DNA from: Parcubacteria group bacterium
Lineage (GTDB): Bacteria; Patescibacteriota; Minisyncoccia; Phycocordibacterales; JABMNX01
Assembly: GCA_016784305.1 (NCBI GenBank)
Contig: JADHUY010000004.1
Coordinates: forward strand, 1 to 33,687
Reading direction: 5' to 3'
Length of the DNA stretch: 33,687 bases
The position numbers were made by a program, and so were the translations under genes. The notes under the pieces are model-generated. The model saw nothing but the letters and a program-made list of their open reading frames with translations, had not been told where the DNA came from and did not search any database. Every line of letters starts with the position of its first letter. Position 1 is the first letter of the stretch. Positions 9,363 to 18,076 of the stretch are shown piece after piece.

Positions 9363-11114
9363 ATGAAAACTGATTGGAATTTAAAGCTATTGTACAAATC
9401 AGTAAAAGATCCAGCCATAGAGCGGGACGTGCGTGCATTTGAGTTGGCAAGTGAGAGATTTGCAAATAAGTACAGTGGAAAGGATTTTACAAAAAGTGAG
9501 GGTGTGCTGTTTTTGGCACTAAAGGATTCCGAGAAACTTTTAGAGTCATCTACTTCTGCAACTCGTGCATATATGTATTTTATGTATAGGCGTGAGTTAA
9601 ACAGCCAAGATTCTTCTTCAGAGTCTATGTTAAACAGGTTGACGGATCGGCTTACAAAGGCGGGCAATAGAACTATTTTCTTTGACCTTAAGATTGGAAA
9701 GGTTAATAAAGTAATGCAAAGGAAGTTTTTAAATAGTAAAAGACTTGCTGACTATAGATATCTTCTAGAGAGGGCTTTTGAAGAAAGTAAGTATCAACTT
9801 ACGGAAGCAGAGGAAAAGATACTTAGCTTAAAGAGTCTCCCTGCAAATTCTATGTGGATAGATGGTGTAGAAAAAGTAGTTTCAAAACAAACTGTTCGAT
9901 TTAAGGGCAAGGATCTACCAATCGCAGAGGCAATAAATATGGTGTCTATGCTTCCTGTTAAGGAGAGGAGGAAGCTGATGAAAAGCACCTTAGAGGCATT
10001 AAAATTGGTGAGTGACTTTTCGGAGAGTGAGATAAACGCAGTTTTTACTAACAAAAAAATAAACGATGAACTGCGTGGGTTCAAAAAGCCATACAGCGCA
10101 ACAGCTCTTTCATACGAGAATGACGAGAAAAGCGTTGAAATGCTTGTAAAAACAGTTACCAACAACTTTGCAGTAAGCAGAAAGTTTTTTGAGTTAAAAA
10201 AGAAGCTTTTGAATCTTACAGAACTTACGTACGCGGATAGGGCTGTTGGCATTGGGAGTACCGCGAAGAAAATCCCGTATAAGAATGCGTATAAAATAGT
10301 CTACGATGCATTTAAGGAGTTTGGGGTTGAATATTCAGATACTTTAGAGAGGATGTCTAAAAATGGACAAATAGATGTTTATCCTAAGAAGGGTAAGGGT
10401 GGAGGAGCGTTTTGCTCAAGCAGTATTGGACTTCCTACTTTCGTATTTCTGAATCAAGTTAACTCTTTTGACTCTTTGATGACGTTGGCGCATGAGATGG
10501 GTCACGCTATTCATGGAGAACTTTCAAAAGAGCAAAAGCCGATATATCAGGAGTACACAACCTCTGTGGCTGAAACAGCTAGCACATTTTTTGAAGAGGT
10601 TGTTTTTGATGCGGTCTTTAAGACCTTGAGTAAAAAAGATCAGATAATTGCGCTACATGATCATATACAAAGTGATATTGCGTCTATATTTAGGCAAATT
10701 GCATTCTTTAATTTTGAGAATGAATTACATAATCTAGTTAGAAGTGCGGGTATGGTGCCAAAGGAGGATATTGCCAAGCTTCTTAACAAGCATATGGGCG
10801 CGTATATGGGTAAAGCAGTGAGCATAACTGATTTAGATGGATATTTCTTCGTAACAGTTTCTCATTTTAGACGGCCGTTTTACGTTTACTCATATGCATA
10901 TGGTCAGCTTATAAGTAAGGCACTCTTTGCAAGATGTAAAGAAGATAAAAAATATGGATCTGAAGTACGGAAGTTTCTTTCAGCTGGTGGAAGTAAGAAT
11001 CCAAAAGACATATTTGGAGACATTGGTATAAACACAAATTCATCGAAAATATTTCAAGATGGAATAAAGAAAATTGAAGAGGATATAGATAAACTAAAGA
11101 AGCTAGCGGGCTAG
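9363..11114 (+). CDS. M3 family oligoendopeptidase F-like metallopeptidase
   Basis: LAHEMGHAIHGELSKEQKPIYQEYTTSVAETASTFFEE (HExxH plus distal E). Confidence 0.93.
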   Translation: MKTDWNLKLLYKSVKDPAIERDVRAFELASERFANKYSGKDFTKSEGVLFLALKDSEKLLESSTSATRAYMYFMYRRELNSQDSSSESMLNRLTDRLTKAGNRTIFFDLKIGKVNKVMQRKFLNSKRLADYRYLLERAFEESKYQLTEAEEKILSLKSLPANSMWIDGVEKVVSKQTVRFKGKDLPIAEAINMVSMLPVKERRKLMKSTLEALKLVSDFSESEINAVFTNKKINDELRGFKKPYSATALSYENDEKSVEMLVKTVTNNFAVSRKFFELKKKLLNLTELTYADRAVGIGSTAKKIPYKNAYKIVYDAFKEFGVEYSDTLERMSKNGQIDVYPKKGKGGGAFCSSSIGLPTFVFLNQVNSFDSLMTLAHEMGHAIHGELSKEQKPIYQEYTTSVAETASTFFEEVVFDAVFKTLSKKDQIIALHDHIQSDIASIFRQIAFFNFENELHNLVRSAGMVPKEDIAKLLNKHMGAYMGKAVSITDLDGYFFVTVSHFRRPFYVYSYAYGQLISKALFARCKEDKKYGSEVRKFLSAGGSKNPKDIFGDIGINTNSSKIFQDGIKKIEEDIDKLKKLAG

Positions 11115-11123
11115 CTAGCATGA

Positions 11124-11129
11124 TATAAT
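11124..11129 (+). promoter_or_regulatory. Extended -10 promoter TGATATAAT
   Basis: TATAAT 6 nt before ATG at 11136. Confidence 0.55.
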
Positions 11130-11135
11130 CCTCCC

Positions 11136-11357
11136 ATGGACTTACTATTTTGGGGACTTACGCTTGGGGTTGTTGGAAAAGTGCTTCTCGGCTTTACGGT
11201 GATTTCTGTGCATTTAAAAATAGTTAAGGAACATAAAATAGATAGATTGGTTTTAAAAGAAATGCGAAAAGAGCGTAACTTGGCTATTTTAGGTATTTTG
11301 TTTATTGTTGTAGGGTATGTTCTTGAGCTTATGTTTTACGGTTACTTGGCAATTTAG
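11136..11357 (+). CDS. Small two-TM membrane protein
   Basis: 73 aa, two hydrophobic stretches; preceded by promoter. Confidence 0.55.
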   Translation: MDLLFWGLTLGVVGKVLLGFTVISVHLKIVKEHKIDRLVLKEMRKERNLAILGILFIVVGYVLELMFYGYLAI

Positions 11358-11378
11358 AGCATTTGAAGGGTATTTATC

Positions 11379-13250
11379 ATGACATTAGAAGAAGTAAGAA
11401 ATAAATATTTTGAATTTTTTGAGAAGCATGGGCATGCGCTTGTTCCGTCTGCTCTACTTACTCCAGAGAATGACCCCACAACGCTTTTTGTTGGCTCTGG
11501 TATGCAACCGCTTTTGCCGTACCTACTCGGAGAGAGGCACCCAAAAGGAGTTCGTATTGTAAACTCTCAAAAAGCATTTCGTGCTGAGGATATTGAGGAA
11601 ATAGGGGACAACAGACACACCACATTTTTTGAGATGCTTGGAAACTGGTCGCTTGGCGACTATTTCAAGGAAGAGCAGTTGCCGTGGTTTTTTGAATTTT
11701 TAACTAGTGAGCTTGGGCTCTCTCCAGATAAGCTCTACGTTACAGTTTTTGCAGGAGATGAAAGTAATGGCATACCAAAAGACGAAGCGTCGGTAGTAAT
11801 TTGGAAAAAGCTTTTTAAAGAAGCGGGGATTGAAGCAAGTGATGTGTTCATTGGCTCGGAGGAAGATGGATACAAAAAGGGAATGAAGGAGGGCGAGCGG
11901 ATTTTCTATTACGACGCCAAGAAGAATTGGTGGAGCAGGGCTGGCGTGCCAGAGAATATGCCAGTGGGCGAGCCGGGCGGGCCTGACTCGGAAGTTTTCT
12001 ATGACTTTGGGACAAAGCACGACAAGAGCTTTGGCGAGCACTGTCATCCAAATTGCGATTGTGGACGCTTTGTAGAAATAGGGAATTCTGTCTTTATGGA
12101 GTACATAAAGAAGGAAGATGGAAGTTTTGAGAAACTAGCGCAGAAAAATGTGGACTTTGGCGGTGGACTTATACGCATTACTGCCGCAGCAAACGAGGAC
12201 AGTGACGTATTTAATGTGGACGTCCTTAACGTCATTATTGAGCATATTTCAAAGCTCTCTGGGAAGTCGTATTTAGATGCTGAGAATAAAAAATCGTTTC
12301 GTGTAATAGCTGACCATATACGAGCGGCTATATTTATGATTGTGGATGGCGTAGTGCCAAGTAATACCGATGCGGGCTATTTTGTAAGGCGCCTTATAAG
12401 GCGTGCTGTGCGGCATATGGATAAACTAGGGGTAGATAAAGAAACGCTTCACACGGTAGTGGCACCTGTGGCGGATGTGTATAAAGCACAGTACCCAGAG
12501 CTTTTGAATAAGAAAACAGATATTGAAAGAGAGATTTCACTTGAAGAGGAGAAGTTTAGAGAAACGCTAAAGAAAGGACTAAAACAGCTTGAGAAAGCAA
12601 AGGACGGCAAACTTTCTGGCAAGGAGGCATTTGTACTTTTTTCAACGTATGGATTTCCTCTGGAGCTCACTCTAGAGCTAGCTCCAGAGCTTAACATTGA
12701 GGTAGATGTTGAGGGCTTTAAGAGTGAGATGGTGAGTCACCAAGAGCTATCTCGCGTGGGGGCAGAGCATAAGTTTAAAGGAGGGCTCTCTGATGGCGGG
12801 GAGGTTACGACAATGCTACATAGCGCTACGCACTTAATGCTTGCGGGGCTCCGCAAATATTTAGGAGACGGCGTGCACCAAGCTGGCTCAAATATAACTT
12901 CAGAGAGGACACGCTTTGACTTCACGCATCCTGAAAAAGTAGATAGAGAAACACTTGATAAGGTAGAGGGTTATGTAAACGATGCCATCGTGGATCACGC
13001 CAAAATGGAGCTTATAGAAATGCCAAAAGAAGAAGCGAAAAATAGTGGCGTAGAGGGAAGCTTTTGGGAGAAGTATCCAGACACTGTGCAGGTTTATACG
13101 ATAGTAGCCGACGACGGCACCGTATGGTCTCGCGAGCTATGCGGTGGCCCACACGTCAAAAATACAGCTGATATAAAAGGCACTTTCAAAATCACAAAAG
13201 AAGAGTCATCTTCTGCGGGGGTGAGGAGAGTTAAAGCTGTGTTGCAATAG
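11379..13250 (+). CDS. alaS: Alanyl-tRNA synthetase, short form without DHHA1/C-Ala
   Basis: RNKYFEFFEKHGH, GSGMQPLLPYLLGERHP, editing motifs HSATHLM and CGGPH; ends at SSAGVRRVKAVLQ. Confidence 0.95.
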   Translation: MTLEEVRNKYFEFFEKHGHALVPSALLTPENDPTTLFVGSGMQPLLPYLLGERHPKGVRIVNSQKAFRAEDIEEIGDNRHTTFFEMLGNWSLGDYFKEEQLPWFFEFLTSELGLSPDKLYVTVFAGDESNGIPKDEASVVIWKKLFKEAGIEASDVFIGSEEDGYKKGMKEGERIFYYDAKKNWWSRAGVPENMPVGEPGGPDSEVFYDFGTKHDKSFGEHCHPNCDCGRFVEIGNSVFMEYIKKEDGSFEKLAQKNVDFGGGLIRITAAANEDSDVFNVDVLNVIIEHISKLSGKSYLDAENKKSFRVIADHIRAAIFMIVDGVVPSNTDAGYFVRRLIRRAVRHMDKLGVDKETLHTVVAPVADVYKAQYPELLNKKTDIEREISLEEEKFRETLKKGLKQLEKAKDGKLSGKEAFVLFSTYGFPLELTLELAPELNIEVDVEGFKSEMVSHQELSRVGAEHKFKGGLSDGGEVTTMLHSATHLMLAGLRKYLGDGVHQAGSNITSERTRFDFTHPEKVDRETLDKVEGYVNDAIVDHAKMELIEMPKEEAKNSGVEGSFWEKYPDTVQVYTIVADDGTVWSRELCGGPHVKNTADIKGTFKITKEESSSAGVRRVKAVLQ

Positions 13251-13254
13251 CAAA

Positions 13255-13344
13255 ATTTATGGAAGTAAACGAGAAGGTATATGAGGGAACAAAGTTACTT
13301 TTTAGGCGTTTAAACAACTTTTTCCATAAATGGGCTACCTTCTC
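13255..13344. other. Interleaved inverted repeats (candidate pseudoknot RNA)
   Basis: ATTTATGGAA 13255-13264 pairs TTCCATAAAT 13322-13331; GAGAAGGTA 13271-13279 pairs TACCTTCTC 13336-13344; arms interleave. Confidence 0.45.
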
Positions 13345-13358
13345 TTACTCTGTTTGGA

Positions 13359-13781
13359 GTGATAATGCCCATATTTGTGACTGTATTGCTTTATCAAAAA
13401 GATGTAAAAGACTTCAAGGAAAATATTGAACTAGCATTTGTAATAGAGAGTTGTCTAAACTTTGACACGGGAGCCCTTTTGCAATCAGGTAAAATGGGCG
13501 AGATCTATCAATTCAATCGACAGTATCATACAGATTTTTACAGAGAAAATTGGCCTCAATTAATAGAACTAATTAACAAAAGAAATATATCTCCAACGTA
13601 TCTACTTGGGGCAGTTCATCAAATGGAAACTGCTAATAGTATATTAATCAATAATTCTTATATTCCTAGCAACGATCTTACTCTGGCAGCCAGCACGACA
13701 GAGTACTTTTTTCAAAAACTTGAATTTACTCGTGAAGGTTGCAAAAACTACATAATTCCATTTTCATTTTCCAACTATTGA
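13359..13781 (+). CDS. Hypothetical protein
   Basis: 140-aa ORF with no recognised motif; in an otherwise non-coding interval. Confidence 0.4.
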   Translation: MIMPIFVTVLLYQKDVKDFKENIELAFVIESCLNFDTGALLQSGKMGEIYQFNRQYHTDFYRENWPQLIELINKRNISPTYLLGAVHQMETANSILINNSYIPSNDLTLAASTTEYFFQKLEFTREGCKNYIIPFSFSNY

Positions 13782-13829
13782 TCTAAACAACCACCCACCC
13801 GCGAGCTTACCTATCAGGCGGTAGTTCTA

Positions 13830-13855
13830 AACTAGTCCAGTATACTGTACTAGTT
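13830..13855. repeat. 26-bp quasi-palindrome AACTAGTCCAGTATACTGTACTAGTT
   Basis: Symmetric about 13842.5 with one mismatched pair. Confidence 0.7.
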
Positions 13856-13906
13856 AGCTGTCTCTTCTCAAGAAGAAATGTTCGATAAACTCGTTAATTC
13901 CCCAAG

Positions 13907-13955
13907 AACCACCAATCTCGTTTTCTACTCCATGGAGTAGAAAACGAGAGTGGTT
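13907..13955. terminator. Long hairpin built on a perfect 32-bp palindrome, followed by A/T run
   Basis: CTCGTTTTCTACTCCATGGAGTAGAAAACGAG (13917-13948) is perfectly palindromic; outer arms AACCAC/GTGGTT extend it; ATTTT follows. Confidence 0.6.
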
Positions 13956-14115
13956 ATTTTAATGTAAATTGCTTAGAAAGACTTACACGAGAAAGGGGTC
14001 GCCAATGGCGATCTTTCTTGTCAAAATCTTATTTGAGCTTACATTTACAAAACATCGCAGTCAGTCACTTTTAAAGTGGCAAACATGCCATGTGGAAGTT
14101 ATAATAAACGCGATT

Positions 14116-15300
14116 ATGCGAAAGTTTTTTGGAAATACAACAAAACCTCCTAGCATTGCACTTTTTGATATTGGCAGTGGAAGTGTTGGTGCAGCGGTTG
14201 CTAAATTTGATCACTCTGGACGGCCAACTATTGTTTATTCAACACGTAGAGCCCTTCCAGTTTTAGAGGAATTAAGCGTTGATAGGCTACTTTCACATAC
14301 CTTAAATGCAATACGCTCTGTAGGGCATGACGTTGTTATGAGCGGGTACTATGCAGATGGGACAACCGAGCCTCTTGGCGTATTGTGTACGGCTTCTTCT
14401 CCGTGGAGCGCGATAGAGCCAATCACAGTTGCCTCTGAAGGGGTAGAAAAAGAAATTACAGATGACCTTCTGGAGGACCTGACTGAGCGCGGCAGACAAT
14501 CTATTATTGAAGCCCTACAAGGTAGGGATGACGGAGCGGGAATGAACTTAGTTGAGGAAGTGACAGTTAGAACTCGCTTTGATGGGGTTGAGCCAGTGGG
14601 AGTTCAGCCAAAGCGTGCGCAAAAAGTGGACGTGTCACTTCTTCAGGGGTTCATCTCAAAGAGATTTCACGAGAAGGCGGAAGCGGCTTTGGAAGAAGTC
14701 TTTGGTGCAACACCTGTGGTTATACAAACTTCAATGCTTCCGTTATTTCTAGTTGCAAGGGATGTTTATCATGGCGCAGAGGACTTTCTTTTGGTGGATA
14801 TTTCCGGTGAAGTGACAGATGTAGTTTTGGTAAACGGCGGAATGGTTTCAGGCAGTGCGTCTTTTCCAATTGGAAAGAATTCTGTGGTGAGGAGTGCGGC
14901 AAGTGTAGGTGGCGTTGTGACGACCGACTCACTTTCAAATTTGCGCCTTCGCGTAAAGGGGCGCGACAGTCGAGTGCCTTCAATGCAAAGAATTCAACAA
15001 CTCCAAAGTGCGAGGGAGTGGGGGACGGCATTTAATGAGGTCTGCTCTAACCTTGGAATAATAGATGTTCTTCCAAATACAGTAGTTATCCATGCCGACT
15101 CGGATATGGTGGATTGGTTTGCAAGCCAAATATCTTCCTCCAGATTCGCACCTCTAACCAGAAGCAAAGCAGACCTCGTAAGCCGTTATATAGCGGAAGA
15201 CGTCCCAGGCAGGCTGTGTGATTTTGAGGGTGGAAATATGGGACGCGACCCCGGGCTCGCTATTATTGCCCTTTATTATCAAAGACGGCTTTTGGCCTGA
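14116..15300 (+). CDS. Actin-fold PilM/FtsA-like (SHS2) protein
   Basis: IALFDIGSGSVGAAVAKF, DFLLVDISGEVTDVVLVNGGMV; start placed after TATAAT (14100-14105). Confidence 0.7.
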   Translation: MRKFFGNTTKPPSIALFDIGSGSVGAAVAKFDHSGRPTIVYSTRRALPVLEELSVDRLLSHTLNAIRSVGHDVVMSGYYADGTTEPLGVLCTASSPWSAIEPITVASEGVEKEITDDLLEDLTERGRQSIIEALQGRDDGAGMNLVEEVTVRTRFDGVEPVGVQPKRAQKVDVSLLQGFISKRFHEKAEAALEEVFGATPVVIQTSMLPLFLVARDVYHGAEDFLLVDISGEVTDVVLVNGGMVSGSASFPIGKNSVVRSAASVGGVVTTDSLSNLRLRVKGRDSRVPSMQRIQQLQSAREWGTAFNEVCSNLGIIDVLPNTVVIHADSDMVDWFASQISSSRFAPLTRSKADLVSRYIAEDVPGRLCDFEGGNMGRDPGLAIIALYYQRRLLA

Positions 15301-15344
15301 TATTTTAAGGAACCGACGCTTGTGCTATAGTGCTATTAATAAAT

Positions 15345-16640
15345 ATGGCAGGAGAATTTAAAGACATTGTGCCCCCAAACGTTCGCTCTATAAGAAAGGT
15401 GTCTGTTTCTAATTCGCGTCCCCAAAGGATGGGTGCTAAGAAAGCAAGTGCAGGCAGTGAAAGTCAAAGTGCAAACAAAGCGACAGGCGGTGGCTCTCGC
15501 AGAAGGTCTCCGCGCTTTGGTGTGTGGGCAATAGCTGTCGGTTCGGTTCTTATATTAGTTCTTGCATTTTCATATATTTTTTCTGGTGCGAAAGTTGTAG
15601 TAACTCCAAAACAAAGGACGGTAATAGTGGATGGAGATTTTGAGGCATACAAAAATGCTGGATTTGGCGAACTTGCCTATGAGATAATGACAGTAGAGCG
15701 CTCACTTTCAAAGGCGGTCACAGCAACGGGGGAAGAGAGTGTTTCGGAGAAAGCATCAGGGCAAATTATAGTCTACAACGACTACAGTTCAGCGAATCAG
15801 CGCCTAATAACTAATACGCGCTTTGAGACACCGGATGGCTTGGTGTATAGAATAAATAAGCCAATTGTTGTGCCTGGCCAGAAAAAGGTGGACGGTAAGC
15901 TTGTACCTGGAAGTGTTGAGGCTACAGTTTATGCTGACAGTGCTGGAAAAAAGTATAATGTCGGATTAACAGATTTTGTAGTCCCTGGATTTAAGGGTGA
16001 CCCTCGCTTTGATTCATTTTATGCACGTTCTAAATCCTCCATGACGGGTGGTTTTGAGGGTGTTAAAAAAACAGTTGATAAATCAGACGAAGCTTTAGCG
16101 AGGAGCGAACTCCAAGAAGATTTAAGTGAGCAACTTAGAGACGATGCTAAATCACAGAAGCCAGAAAACTTCTACCTCTTTGATAATGCAACATTTATTG
16201 AATTTGAAGCAGGTCAAACCGAGGCAAGCGGGAGCAATGCGAAGGTGGTAGAGAAGGGGACTCTTTATGGGGTTTTATTTGAAAAGGAAGCGTTTTCTAA
16301 ATTTCTTGCCGAGGAAACCATTGGGGACTTTGAGAGCACGGATGTGCTAGAGCTTCTAACGACCGACAATTTACAGCTGACTTCAGCAGAAGGCTCTGTA
16401 CCGTGGAGCGAAGAAAGCTTTACGTTTAAGCTAGGTGGAAATGGCTATTTAATATGGGTGTACGATGAGGGCCAGCTTCAATCTGATCTTGCTGGTAAGT
16501 CAAAAGGTGCTATTGAGACAGTGCTTTCAGGATACCCAAGCATATCAAGCGCAAACGTTGTTGTAAGGCCTTTCTGGAGGCGTTCATTCCCTGACGAGGC
16601 TGATAAAATTAAAATAGAAAGGACTATAACAGCGCCTTGA
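15345..16640 (+). CDS. Single-pass membrane protein, baseplate J-like domain family of CPR
   Basis: TM segment VWAIAVGSVLILVLAFSYIF after a basic N-terminus; long beta-rich extracytoplasmic region; TGCTATAGT box upstream. Confidence 0.6.
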   Translation: MAGEFKDIVPPNVRSIRKVSVSNSRPQRMGAKKASAGSESQSANKATGGGSRRRSPRFGVWAIAVGSVLILVLAFSYIFSGAKVVVTPKQRTVIVDGDFEAYKNAGFGELAYEIMTVERSLSKAVTATGEESVSEKASGQIIVYNDYSSANQRLITNTRFETPDGLVYRINKPIVVPGQKKVDGKLVPGSVEATVYADSAGKKYNVGLTDFVVPGFKGDPRFDSFYARSKSSMTGGFEGVKKTVDKSDEALARSELQEDLSEQLRDDAKSQKPENFYLFDNATFIEFEAGQTEASGSNAKVVEKGTLYGVLFEKEAFSKFLAEETIGDFESTDVLELLTTDNLQLTSAEGSVPWSEESFTFKLGGNGYLIWVYDEGQLQSDLAGKSKGAIETVLSGYPSISSANVVVRPFWRRSFPDEADKIKIERTITAP

Positions 16641-16666
16641 CGAAGTGTCTAGAAAACTGTTAGGAT
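16637..16666 (+). promoter_or_regulatory. Promoter of infA-ribosomal operon: TTGACG-N18-TAGGAT
   Basis: -35 16637-16642, -10 16661-16666 with TG extension; infA ATG at 16679. Confidence 0.6.
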
Positions 16667-16678
16667 ACGTGAACCTAA

Positions 16679-16903
16679 ATGGAGGATAAACAAGAAAAGG
16701 AAAAGGACGAGGCTGTGCCCGCTACTGTGGAAGAGGCACTGCCAAACACTCTGTTTAAGGTTACCCTTGAGAGTGGTGAGGAGCTTCTCACATATCTCGC
16801 AGGAAAAATGCGAATGCATCGTATTAAAGTATTAGTGGGTGATAAAGTGCTCGTTGAGTTAGAGCCGTACGGAGGGAAAGGTAGAATTGTGAGGCGCTTA
16901 TAG
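16679..16903 (+). CDS. infA: Translation initiation factor IF-1
   Basis: [53 protein letters not shown]. Confidence 0.95.
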   Translation: MEDKQEKEKDEAVPATVEEALPNTLFKVTLESGEELLTYLAGKMRMHRIKVLVGDKVLVELEPYGGKGRIVRRL

Positions 16904-16953
16904 TGTTTACGAATTAGTTACGCCGCCACACTGTCTAATAGCGCTTTTTTTGT

Positions 16954-17070
16954 ATGAAAGTTAAAACATCAGTTAAAAAAATGTGCACGTCGTGCAAAAG
17001 CGTAAGGCGTAAAGGACGCCTGTATGTGGTTTGTTCAGGCAATCCACGACATAAACAAAGACAAGGTTAA
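16954..17070 (+). CDS. rpmJ: 50S ribosomal protein L36 (missing from ORF track)
   Basis: [38 protein letters not shown]; CxxC..C..H zinc motif; infA-rpmJ-rpsM synteny. Confidence 0.95.
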   Translation: MKVKTSVKKMCTSCKSVRRKGRLYVVCSGNPRHKQRQG

Positions 17071-17100
17071 TTACCCCAGCCGTAGTTTTGCAAAACATAT

Positions 17101-17250
17101 ATGAATTTTAAGAACATAAATAGGAAAACAAAAGTAGCCCGCTTCGCAAACGAGGAGGGTGCTATTCGCACACGCGGGCCACGAGGTAGTGTGGGAGAAA
17201 AACTACAGCGGGGTCTAATATTTACTAAGTTCACTTTGTTCACTAACTAA
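17101..17250 (+). CDS. Possible 49-aa basic small ORF or leader preceding rpsM
   Basis: MNFKNINRKTKVARFANEEGAIRTRGPRGSVGEKLQRGLIFTKFTLFTN*, ends 7 nt before rpsM. Confidence 0.3.
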   Translation: MNFKNINRKTKVARFANEEGAIRTRGPRGSVGEKLQRGLIFTKFTLFTN

Positions 17251-17257
17251 ATTTAAG

Positions 17258-17638
17258 ATGCGTATTTCAGGTATTACAATTCCAGAAGACAAAAGGCTTG
17301 AGATTGGACTCACTGCTGTTTATGGGATTGGGCGAGTTCGTGCTAAAGATATTTTAAATGAAACGAAGGTGGACATTGGCAAGAGGCCAAAAGATTTAAG
17401 TCCAGATGAGGAGACGGCGGTTCGCCAAAGGGTAGAAGAGTTTCGTATTGAGGGAGAGCTTCGTCGCGAAGTTTCTGGAAATGTAAAGAGGCTGAAGGAC
17501 ATAAATGCTTACCGAGGGGACCGTCATAGTAGAAAGCTTCCAACAAGAGGCCAGAGGACAAAGACTAATTCACGAAGCGTTCGTGGAAACGTTAGAAAGA
17601 CCATGAGTTCTGGTAGACGAAAGACAGACAAGAAATAA
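17258..17638 (+). CDS. rpsM: 30S ribosomal protein S13
   Basis: MRISGITIPEDKRLEIGLTAVYGIG; RGDRHSRKLPTRGQRTKTNSRSVRG. Confidence 0.96.
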   Translation: MRISGITIPEDKRLEIGLTAVYGIGRVRAKDILNETKVDIGKRPKDLSPDEETAVRQRVEEFRIEGELRREVSGNVKRLKDINAYRGDRHSRKLPTRGQRTKTNSRSVRGNVRKTMSSGRRKTDKK

Positions 17639-17639
17639 T

Positions 17640-18074
17640 ATGGGTAAGAAAAGAATTATAAAAAAAAGTGGTAGCGGAATGAATTCAGGGCTAAAGAATC
17701 GCTCACTTTCAAAAACTCCAAAGAAAAAGCTAGACGTAGGAACTCTCCACGTACATGCAACTTATAACAACACTAAGATGCTTCTTTCTGACAAATCTGG
17801 AAACACAGTAATGTGGTCTTCAGCTGGATCCCTCGGGTTTGCAGGGTCACGTCGTGGAACACCGTTTGCTGCTGCCAAAGTTGGAGATGTAATTGGAGAG
17901 AAAGCCACCGCCATAGGAGTAAAGGAGGTAGACGTTGTTATAAAAGGAGCTGGTGCTGGAAGAGAATCCGCATTACGTTCATTTTCAGGAAAGGGCATAG
18001 GTATTTCAAAAATCATGGACATGACACCAGTACCATTTAATGGCCCACGACCCAAAAAGGTTAGACGAGTATAA
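17640..18074 (+). CDS. rpsK: 30S ribosomal protein S11
   Basis: GTLHVHATYNNTKMLLSDKSGNTVMWSSAGSLGFAGSRRGTPFAA. Confidence 0.96.
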   Translation: MGKKRIIKKSGSGMNSGLKNRSLSKTPKKKLDVGTLHVHATYNNTKMLLSDKSGNTVMWSSAGSLGFAGSRRGTPFAAAKVGDVIGEKATAIGVKEVDVVIKGAGAGRESALRSFSGKGIGISKIMDMTPVPFNGPRPKKVRRV

Positions 18075-18076
18075 AT

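Noticed and set aside
13262-13420. Small ORF MEVNEKVYEGTKLLFRRLNNFFHKW... overlapping the candidate pseudoknot
   Set aside because: No family resemblance and it overlaps the 140-aa ORF in another frame; coding status cannot be supported.
16904-16953. Intrinsic terminator between infA and rpmJ (AGCGCTTTTTTT)
   Set aside because: T-run present, but only a 6-nt palindrome precedes it; no convincing stem, and operon continuity is expected.
17813-18040. Alternate-frame ORFs inside rpsK and rpsD (17813-18040, 18129-18356)
   Set aside because: Out-of-frame shadows of conserved ribosomal protein genes.
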